DNA from: Fulvivirga aurantia
GTDB taxonomy: Bacteria > Bacteroidota > Bacteroidia > Cytophagales > Cyclobacteriaceae
NCBI RefSeq assembly: GCF_009711475.1
Contig: NZ_SMMD01000647.1
Coordinates: 1 to 5,161, forward strand
DNA: 5,161 bases
Direction: 5' to 3'
Shown in pieces: positions 1-5,161 of the stretch; within the stretch, counting starts at the first letter, position 1; every line of letters begins with the position of its first letter. The notes under the pieces are model-generated. The model had not been told where the DNA came from. It ran no database searches and worked only from the letters and a program-made list of their open reading frames with translations. A program made the translations under genes and the position numbers.

Positions 1-1331
1 GCACTTATGAAGACTATAAGAAGCAGGTGCCGATCAATGATTACGAGGGCCTGAAAAAGTACATAGATCAAATACTTGCTGGTAGTGAGGATGTGTTATG
101 GCCTGGCAAACCAGCTTACTTTGCAAAAACCTCAGGTACCACCTCAGGTACAAAATACATTCCTATTACCAAGGAGTCGATGCCAAATCATATCAATAGT
201 GCAAGAAATGCATTACTCAATTATGTACATGAAACAGGCAAATCGAAGTTTATTGATGGCAAATTGATCTTTCTATCAGGTAGCCCCGTGTTGGATAAAA
301 AAGCAGGCATAAATACCGGCCGTTTGTCTGGTATGGTCAATCATCATGTACCGGGTTATTTGCGTACCAACCAACTACCTAGCTACAAAACAAACTGTAT
401 CGAAGATTGGGAAGATAAATTAGAGCATATAATAGACGAAACCATCGATCAAAATATGACACTCATTAGTGGGATTCCACCATGGGTACAAATGTATTTT
501 GACAGGATACAGGCGCGAACGGGTAAGAAAATAAAAGATGTGTTTCCTGAGTTTTCACTCTTTGTTTACGGAGGGGTTAATTTTGAGCCTTATCGCGCCA
601 AGCTGTTTGAGACTATTGGCAAAAAGATTGACTCTATTGAGACTTACCCGGCTTCTGAAGGTTTTATCGCGTATCAAGATACCCAAACAGAGGAGGGCCT
701 ATTATTATTGGTAAATTCAGGTATTTTCTTCGAGTTTATCCCCTCCGATGAATATTTTAATGAAAACCCAACCAGACTTAAAGTTGATCAGGTCGAGGTG
801 GGTGTTAATTATGCCCTAATCATCAACAGCAATGCAGGTTTATGGGGTTATTCTTTAGGTGATACTGTTAAATTTGTATCAAAGGATCCCTACAGGTTGG
901 TAGTTACCGGCAGGATAAAACATTTTATATCTGCCTTTGGAGAGCATGTGATAGGAGAGGAGGTAGAAAAAGCCATGAGGTATACCTGTGAGAAGTTTCC
1001 TGAGACAGAGATCGTGGAGTTTACTGTGGCTCCTCAGGTAACACCCAAAGAAGGGTTGCCTTTACATGAATGGTACATAGCCTTTGCTCAAAAACCTAAA
1101 GATTTGTCAGCCTTTGAAAAAGAGTTAGATTTGCAGCTTCGCAAATTAAACTCTTACTATGATGATTTGATTTCTGGTCATATTTTAAAGACACTGGAAA
1201 TTAGATCTTTAGAGAAAAACGCATTTATCTCTTACATGAAATCTCAGGGTAAACTTGGCGGACAAAATAAGGTGCCGAGGTTATCAAATGATAGAAAAAT
1301 TGCGGATAGTTTGGAAGCATATAGTATGTAA
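1..1331 (+). CDS. GH3-superfamily acyl-adenylating enzyme (auxin-responsive GH3-like), 5' partial
   Basis: The 3' part of a GH3-family protein of the ANL adenylating superfamily. Plant members activate a carboxylic acid with ATP and join it to an amino acid; the substrate of Bacteroidota members is not known to me. The frame is open to the window edge, with eight more codons (TYEDYKKQ) before the GTG at 27, so that GTG is internal and the true start lies upstream. About 442 residues are visible; full-length relatives run to roughly 500. Numbering from the GTG, the ATP-binding loop SGTTSGTKYIP is at 36-46, the second adenylation motif YPASEGF at 207-213, the YSLGD core motif at 275-279, and the hinge-like TGRIKHF at 294-300. 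The C-terminal GQNKVPRL block (412-419) probably holds the mobile-domain lysine. No signal peptide or membrane segment is visible, so it is probably cytosolic. It is the first visible gene of the forward cluster, 11 bases before the next gene. The family call is secure; the reaction is inferred. Confidence 0.9.
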   Translation, partial: TYEDYKKQVPINDYEGLKKYIDQILAGSEDVLWPGKPAYFAKTSGTTSGTKYIPITKESMPNHINSARNALLNYVHETGKSKFIDGKLIFLSGSPVLDKKAGINTGRLSGMVNHHVPGYLRTNQLPSYKTNCIEDWEDKLEHIIDETIDQNMTLISGIPPWVQMYFDRIQARTGKKIKDVFPEFSLFVYGGVNFEPYRAKLFETIGKKIDSIETYPASEGFIAYQDTQTEEGLLLLVNSGIFFEFIPSDEYFNENPTRLKVDQVEVGVNYALIINSNAGLWGYSLGDTVKFVSKDPYRLVVTGRIKHFISAFGEHVIGEEVEKAMRYTCEKFPETEIVEFTVAPQVTPKEGLPLHEWYIAFAQKPKDLSAFEKELDLQLRKLNSYYDDLISGHILKTLEIRSLEKNAFISYMKSQGKLGGQNKVPRLSNDRKIADSLEAYSM

Positions 1332-1342
1332 GTACTGCTCTA

Positions 1343-2146
1343 ATGAACAAAAACAAATCATATATAAATCAAATTCGGAAGCATTTACTTATACTCTTTC
1401 TATGTAGCACTGTTAGCTTTACATGGGGCCAGTTTAAAAACTTCAATACTGAAAACGCCTTATGGTATGAAGGGAATGTTTTGCTTTTAGATGGAAGTAC
1501 AGTTGAAGGACAACTTAATTTTAATTTTGTTTCTGGGGTACTTAGAGTAAAACAAGGAGGAGCTCCGGAAATTTTCACGTCTGAAAAAGTACTTTCATTT
1601 GAATTTTATAAAGCGGGAGAGAATCAGACTTTTTATTCGTTGCCCTATGATCAGGGAGACACTGGTAGAGATGTCCCCACTTATTTTGAAGTGGTTTACC
1701 AACTGGATAACATAGCTGTTTTATCAAGACATTCATTTGAGTTTTCGCACAAAAATTTTCTGGCCGGAAATGAATATAGTAACTACTCTGAGGATGATAG
1801 ACTGTTGGACTTGGCCGAGAGAAAAGAAACAATTTATCAAACGATTTATTTAGCTGATAATAGAGGTAATATTATACCATATTTATCGAAGAAAAAGAAG
1901 GCTAATAGAAGCTATGAGTTATTCGGCTTTCATGAAGAGGGAATAGAGTACGATGAGCGAAAGTTTAGAGAAAGTCAATTGGAGAAGGAGGTAAAGGTTT
2001 TCAGTTATGTTGAAAAAGATGCTCTGGATAAAGTTGTGGATGATAAACTGACACATGTTAAATCATTTATTAAAAAGGAAAAATTAAATCCTAAAACGCT
2101 AGAAGATTTGATTTCGATCTTGGCTTTTTACAATGAATTAAATTAA
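1343..2146 (+). CDS. Exported protein of unknown function, 267 residues
   Basis: I do not recognise a named family. The N-terminus is a Sec-type signal peptide: a basic stretch (MNKNKSYINQIRKH), a hydrophobic core (LLILFLCSTVSFTW, 15-28), and a likely cut near WG|Q at 29-30. Cys21 follows LFL, which fits a lipobox poorly, so a soluble periplasmic or surface protein is more likely than a lipoprotein. The mature part starts with beta-rich segments around 43-62 (GNVLLLDGSTVEGQL) and 81-90. A YLADNRGNIIPY segment lies at 169-180, and a charged, helical, lysine-rich C-terminus at 201-267. There are no enzyme motifs and no membrane helix after the signal. The ATG is the only possible start, because an in-frame TAG lies at 1322-1324 just upstream; no Shine-Dalgarno is visible. 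The gene sits 11 bases after the GH3 gene and 7 before dxr, so it is probably co-transcribed. By eye it is more A+T-rich than dxr. Confidence 0.8.
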   Translation: MNKNKSYINQIRKHLLILFLCSTVSFTWGQFKNFNTENALWYEGNVLLLDGSTVEGQLNFNFVSGVLRVKQGGAPEIFTSEKVLSFEFYKAGENQTFYSLPYDQGDTGRDVPTYFEVVYQLDNIAVLSRHSFEFSHKNFLAGNEYSNYSEDDRLLDLAERKETIYQTIYLADNRGNIIPYLSKKKKANRSYELFGFHEEGIEYDERKFRESQLEKEVKVFSYVEKDALDKVVDDKLTHVKSFIKKEKLNPKTLEDLISILAFYNELN

Positions 2147-2153
2147 AAACTAA

Positions 2154-3311
2154 TTGTCTGATAAAAGAAACATAGCAATCCTTGGCTCAACCGGCTCTAT
2201 TGGCACTCAGGCTTTAGAGGTGATAGATGAGCATAGCGATAAATTTGAAGTCGAGGTGCTTACCGCGCAAAACAATTGTGATTTACTCATAGAGCAGGCA
2301 CTCAAATACAAACCCAATGTGGTTGTAATCGGCAACGATAGTCATTATCAGAAGGTATTTGATGCCTTAGACGCTAAAGACATTAAGGTGTATGCGGGTA
2401 TCAATGCTCTGGCTTCTGTGGTGGAGATGGATTCGATTGACATCGTGCTTACTGCCCTTGTGGGTTACTCTGGACTGAAACCAACTATCAATGCTATCAA
2501 TGCAGGCAAGAGTATCGCCTTAGCTAATAAAGAGACTCTCGTAGTAGCAGGTGAGCTAATCACCAAACTGGCTGCTGAAAAGGGTGTCAACATCTACCCG
2601 GTTGATTCAGAGCATTCAGCGATCTTCCAGTGTATAGTGGGAGAATTTCATAATCCTATTGAGAAAATTATTCTTACAGCATCAGGAGGGCCATTTAGAG
2701 GAAAAGACAGGCAAGCTCTGGCCAATGTAACCAAAGCACAGGCACTTAAGCATCCTAATTGGGACATGGGGGCTAAAATCACTATCGACTCTGCTTCATT
2801 GATGAACAAAGGCCTTGAAGTTATAGAAGCCAAGTGGCTATTTGGATTGAAAGCAGAACAGGTTGATGTTATCGTTCACCCACAATCAATTATCCACTCG
2901 ATGGTGCAGTTTGAAGACGGTTCTATTAAAGCACAAATGGGGCTGCCGGACATGAAACTGCCAATACAATACGCGATGGGCTATCCTCAGCGATTGAAGT
3001 CGAATTTTCCTCGATTTAATTTTATAGATTATCCACAACTCACATTTGAGCAACCAGATACAGATACATTTCGTAATCTAGAGTTAGCTTTTGAAGCCCT
3101 TAAAAAGGGTGGAAATATGCCTTGTATATTAAACGCGGCAAATGAAGTGGTGGTAGCAGAGTTTTTGAAAGATCGCGTAGGATTCTTGGAGATGTCTGTC
3201 CTTGTGGAACGATGTATGGAGAAAATTGATTTTATAGATGGTCCTAGCTATGAGGACTATGTAAATACAGATAAAGAAACTAGAATAAAAGCTTTAGAAC
3301 TAATACAATAA
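2154..3311 (+). CDS. dxr: 1-deoxy-D-xylulose 5-phosphate reductoisomerase (DXR)
   Basis: DXR (also IspC) converts 1-deoxy-D-xylulose 5-phosphate to 2-C-methyl-D-erythritol 4-phosphate with NADPH and a divalent metal, in the cytosol. This is the second step of the MEP route to isoprenoid precursors. The 385 residues are near the family's usual length. Visible motifs are the NADPH-binding loop GSTGSIG (11-17), LANKE (123-127), metal and substrate residues in DSEHS (151-155), LTASGGPF (174-181), the HPNW loop (200-203) and NKGLE (218-222), whose Glu222 matches the third metal ligand. All key residues appear present. The start is TTG: an in-frame TAA lies directly before it at 2151-2153, the Rossmann loop begins only ten residues later, and the first internal ATG is at about codon 92, far too late. 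No Shine-Dalgarno precedes it. The stop TAA abuts the rseP ATG. Confidence 0.97.
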   Translation: MSDKRNIAILGSTGSIGTQALEVIDEHSDKFEVEVLTAQNNCDLLIEQALKYKPNVVVIGNDSHYQKVFDALDAKDIKVYAGINALASVVEMDSIDIVLTALVGYSGLKPTINAINAGKSIALANKETLVVAGELITKLAAEKGVNIYPVDSEHSAIFQCIVGEFHNPIEKIILTASGGPFRGKDRQALANVTKAQALKHPNWDMGAKITIDSASLMNKGLEVIEAKWLFGLKAEQVDVIVHPQSIIHSMVQFEDGSIKAQMGLPDMKLPIQYAMGYPQRLKSNFPRFNFIDYPQLTFEQPDTDTFRNLELAFEALKKGGNMPCILNAANEVVVAEFLKDRVGFLEMSVLVERCMEKIDFIDGPSYEDYVNTDKETRIKALELIQ

Positions 3312-4634
3312 ATGGAAGGATTAATAATGGCGGCTCAGATTATTCTGAGTCTATCAATTTTGGTGGGTGTGCATGAGATGGGTCACTTACTGGCTGCCAA
3401 GTGGTTTGGCATGCGTGTAGAGCAGTTTTCGATAGGATTTCCACCAAAGATTTGGGGTTTCAAATATGGAGAAACCGAATACAATCTGAGCCTAATACCG
3501 CTGGGAGGTTTTGTGAAAATCTCCGGGATGATTGACGAGTCGATGGATAAAGAGCAGATGGCTCAGCCCCCTAAAGAGTACGAATTTAGAAGTAAACCTG
3601 CCTGGCAAAGACTTATCGTGATGCTCGGGGGTATAATTGTAAATGTAATCACCGGTATTTTGATTTTTGTTTGCCTTACTTACTTCTATGGTGATTTAGT
3701 GATTTCTAAAGACCAGGTAAATGCCAATGGCGGTATCATTGCCATGGACCTTGGTCAGGAGCTGGGCTTACAAACCGGAGACCAAATCATCAAAATTAAT
3801 GGTAAAGACTATGAAGACTTTGCCGATGTGATGGATAATGAATTCTTCTTTGGAGACGGTGCCTATTATACAGTGCTTAGAGATGGCGAGCAAGTTAATA
3901 TCTCAATACCGCCAGATTTTATAGAAAAGCTAAATGATAAAGAGGCTGCAGGTAACTTCATATTACCTAAAATACCAGTTACTGTATCAGAAATGAACGA
4001 AAATACGCTAGCCGAGAGATTAGGCTTACAAGAAGATGACATCTTTATTAGTTTAGGCGGCCAAGAGGTAGTGAAACATGAAGATGTAAGGAATATAATT
4101 TCCAGCTACAAAGAAGATACAATTGCAACTGAGGTACGTAGAAATGGCGAAGTGTTAAATCTTCAGGCAGCTGTTCAGCAAGATACTTTACTTGGTATAA
4201 TGGTTGGCTATCCGGAGGGATTCTTTAAGTCTGTCGATTACTCTTTCGGAGAGTCAATTGGAATGGGTACTGAGCAGGCCTTTAGTGTTGTCTTTTTACA
4301 AATTAAAGCATTTGGTAAGATGTTCAGCGGTGAGCTTAACCCTATGAAGTCCCTGTCAGGTCCGATTGGTATAGCAAAAGCTTATGGAGGTGAGTGGCAA
4401 TGGCAGAGATTTTGGAACCTTACAGGTTTATTGTCTATGGTATTGGCTTTCATGAACTTACTGCCAATACCAGCTCTGGATGGTGGCCACGTAATGTTCT
4501 TGTCTTATGAGATAATATCAGGGAGAAAGCCTTCAGATAAGTTCTTAGAGAACGCTCAAAAAGTAGGTATGGTGTTCTTGCTAGCGCTGATGGTATTCAT
4601 CATTGGTAACGACATTCTAAAGATTTTCATCTAA
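3312..4634 (+). CDS. rseP: RIP metalloprotease RseP (site-2 protease family), two PDZ domains
   Basis: An inner-membrane zinc protease of the M50/site-2 family, which cuts transmembrane segments of client proteins. In E. coli, RseP cleaves the anti-sigma factor RseA and leftover signal peptides. The zinc motif HEMGH (21-25) lies in the first hydrophobic helix, and the third ligand is Asp390 in LDGGH (389-393). Other conserved parts are the IPLGGFVKI segment (62-70), a second helix (about 101-126), two PDZ domains in the loop (about 137-195 and 222-290), SGPIGIAK (349-356), and helices at about 367-388 and 418-437. The 440 residues and all catalytic residues indicate a full, active enzyme. The ATG follows the dxr stop with no gap. 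A second ATG at 3327 (codon 6) is a possible alternative start, but MEGLIMAAQ looks like the usual N-terminus of Bacteroidota homologues. Its substrate here cannot be read from the sequence. It is the last gene before the hairpin terminator. Confidence 0.96.
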   Translation: MEGLIMAAQIILSLSILVGVHEMGHLLAAKWFGMRVEQFSIGFPPKIWGFKYGETEYNLSLIPLGGFVKISGMIDESMDKEQMAQPPKEYEFRSKPAWQRLIVMLGGIIVNVITGILIFVCLTYFYGDLVISKDQVNANGGIIAMDLGQELGLQTGDQIIKINGKDYEDFADVMDNEFFFGDGAYYTVLRDGEQVNISIPPDFIEKLNDKEAAGNFILPKIPVTVSEMNENTLAERLGLQEDDIFISLGGQEVVKHEDVRNIISSYKEDTIATEVRRNGEVLNLQAAVQQDTLLGIMVGYPEGFFKSVDYSFGESIGMGTEQAFSVVFLQIKAFGKMFSGELNPMKSLSGPIGIAKAYGGEWQWQRFWNLTGLLSMVLAFMNLLPIPALDGGHVMFLSYEIISGRKPSDKFLENAQKVGMVFLLALMVFIIGNDILKIFI

Positions 4635-4660
4635 TACATTGAACGAGTATTAATTGAAAT

Positions 4661-4690
4661 AAACCCTGCTACGCAACTAGCAGGGTTTTT
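4661..4690. terminator. Bidirectional intrinsic terminator between rseP and the convergent reverse-strand gene
   Basis: A perfect 11-bp inverted repeat (AAACCCTGCTA at 4661-4671 and TAGCAGGGTTT at 4678-4688) encloses a six-base loop (CGCAAC). On the forward strand the stem runs into a T-run at 4686-4690. Read in reverse, the stem leads into TTTATTTC, a weaker T-rich tract. It lies 26 bases after the rseP stop and 22 bases past the stop of the reverse-strand gene, so it can serve both converging transcripts. No energy calculation was done. Confidence 0.9.
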
Positions 4691-4710
4691 CATTTAGAGC
4701 GCGTGATTGA

Positions 4711-5091
4711 CTATTTCTTACTTGCCAAAGCTGAAATCTGCAATTCCAGCCGCTTCATTTCTCTTAGCACCTGATTGGTGTTCATTTGCATCCAATGCCA
4801 TAGTTTAACTGCGGTTACACTCAAAATGCAATAGAAAGCAATAGCTCCATAGATGATCATTTCTCGTGTATTCTCAGTCTGGAAAAACTGGATAGCACAA
4901 TAAACAAACCCGGCAAAAAGCAGTACCGAAACAATAATTGTTAAGATATAAATTCCTTTATTTTTCCCCTGGAATACGCCCAGTGACATTTCCAGTAGAG
5001 ATTGCTCTCCTAGTTGATCATAAAACTCAGCCTCTTCGCGGTTAAGAGCGTCATGTATTACTTTGTCAATTTCTTCAGTTGTATGTTTCAT
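4711..5091 (-). CDS. Small two-helix membrane protein, possibly DUF6768-like; candidate partner of the overlapping sigma factor
   Basis: A 126-residue protein of unknown function. It has a charged, probably cytoplasmic N-terminal region (1-46, including IDKVIHDALNREEAEFYDQL), a first membrane helix (about 47-70), a short loop (QTENTREM, 71-78), a second helix (about 79-100), and a helical, possibly coiled-coil tail (101-126, including LREMKRLELQISAL). Both ends probably face the cytoplasm. From memory it resembles small Bacteroidota proteins labelled DUF6768; this is unverified. The gene overlaps the end of a sigma-factor gene by 17 bases and has a perfect AAGGAGG site six bases before the ATG, so translation is probably coupled to or follows that gene. 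Being paired with a sigma factor suggests an anti-sigma or accessory role, but it lacks a recognisable zinc-binding anti-sigma HxxxCxxC motif and has two helices rather than the usual one. It converges on rseP. Confidence 0.85.
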   Translation of the reverse strand: MKHTTEEIDKVIHDALNREEAEFYDQLGEQSLLEMSLGVFQGKNKGIYILTIIVSVLLFAGFVYCAIQFFQTENTREMIIYGAIAFYCILSVTAVKLWHWMQMNTNQVLREMKRLELQISALASKK

Positions 5092-5161
5092 GGTTTACCT
5101 CCTTATATTTTCTTTTTAATAATTCTCTAGCGTAAAATATTCTTGACTTCACAGTACCCTC
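5075..5161 (-). CDS. C-terminal end of an ECF-type RNA polymerase sigma factor (region 4), partial
   Basis: Reading in from the right edge, 28 codons stay open and end at TGA (5075-5077). The peptide begins EGTVKSRIFYARELLKRKYK. The EGTVKSR...AR.LLK pattern is the DNA-recognition helix and end of sigma region 4 in ECF sigma factors, the part that contacts the -35 promoter element. The rest of the gene, including region 2 and the promoter, lies outside the window. The last six codons overlap the next gene in another frame, and the ribosome-binding site of that gene is inside this coding sequence. The short length limits certainty: another LuxR/sigma-type helix-turn-helix is possible, but the match to the sigma pattern is strong. 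Confidence 0.8.
   Translation of the reverse strand, partial: EGTVKSRIFYARELLKRKYKEVNHETYN
5098..5104 (-). promoter_or_regulatory. Strong Shine-Dalgarno site (AAGGAGG) for the small membrane protein gene
   Basis: AAGGAGG on the reverse strand lies six bases before the ATG at 5091 and supports that start. It sits within the final codons of the sigma-factor gene. None of the three complete forward genes has such a site, so this gene is expected to load ribosomes differently from its neighbours. Confidence 0.85.

Noticed and set aside
27..29. GTG as the start of the GH3 gene
   Set aside because: The frame is open upstream to the window edge, and the residues there (TYEDYKKQ) continue the family's conserved N-terminal pattern, so the gene is cut off by the window rather than starting here.
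76..267. Open frame of 63 codons on the forward strand
   Set aside because: It lies wholly inside the GH3 gene in another frame, over its conserved ATP-binding loop, and its translation has no domain-like features.
1397..1408. Possible lipoprotein signal at Cys21 of the exported protein
   Set aside because: The residues before the cysteine are LFL, with leucine rather than Gly/Ala/Ser at -1, and the hydrophobic core continues past it to a better cleavage site near residue 29.
869..1529. TAnnTTTG matches (869-876 TAAATTTG, 1522-1529 TAATTTTG) resembling the Bacteroidota -7 promoter element
   Set aside because: Both are inside coding sequence, lack a convincing -33 TTTG at proper spacing, and have no gene start shortly downstream; such matches are expected by chance in A+T-rich DNA.
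1369..1832. Two reverse-strand open frames opposite the exported protein gene
   Set aside because: Antisense to a gene with a clear signal peptide and a single forced start; their translations show no recognisable pattern and no ribosome-binding site was seen.
2648..2833. Reverse-strand open frame of 61 codons opposite dxr
   Set aside because: It is antisense to the most conserved catalytic part of DXR, which explains the open frame.

Overview
This window looks like chromosomal DNA from a member of the Bacteroidota, most likely a Cytophagales-type marine or soil bacterium. The base composition is moderately A+T-rich. The forward genes lack Shine-Dalgarno sequences, and the GH3-family, DXR and RseP proteins read like their Bacteroidota versions. 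The phylum-level call is fairly secure; any finer placement is a guess.

Forward strand, bases 1-4690: four genes lie head to tail. They are a GH3-superfamily adenylating enzyme (5' end cut off by the window), an unrecognised exported protein of 267 residues, dxr (ispC), and the site-2 intramembrane protease gene rseP. The gaps are 11, 7 and 0 bases, so the genes are probably co-transcribed. No internal promoter is convincing. dxr has a forced TTG start. The dxr stop and rseP start abut as TAAATG. An 11-bp hairpin with a T-run follows rseP.

Reverse strand, bases 4711-5161: a convergent pair reads toward the same hairpin. It consists of the last 28 codons of what looks like an ECF-type RNA polymerase sigma factor (region 4), overlapped by 17 bases by a gene for a 126-residue, two-helix membrane protein. 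That small gene has a perfect AAGGAGG ribosome-binding site inside the sigma gene, the only strong one in the window.

The forward cluster combines isoprenoid precursor synthesis (DXR, second step of the MEP pathway) with envelope proteolysis (RseP). The dxr-rseP pairing is a familiar chromosomal arrangement. The GH3 enzyme and the exported protein have no known link to either. The reverse pair is a plausible sigma factor plus membrane-bound partner unit. All coding sequence looks intact apart from the two edge truncations. There are no RNA genes, mobile elements, CRISPR arrays or long repeats, and no gene-free stretch over 300 bases. I see no clear evidence of a wholly new system; the sigma/membrane-protein pair and the unknown exported protein are the parts most worth a second look.
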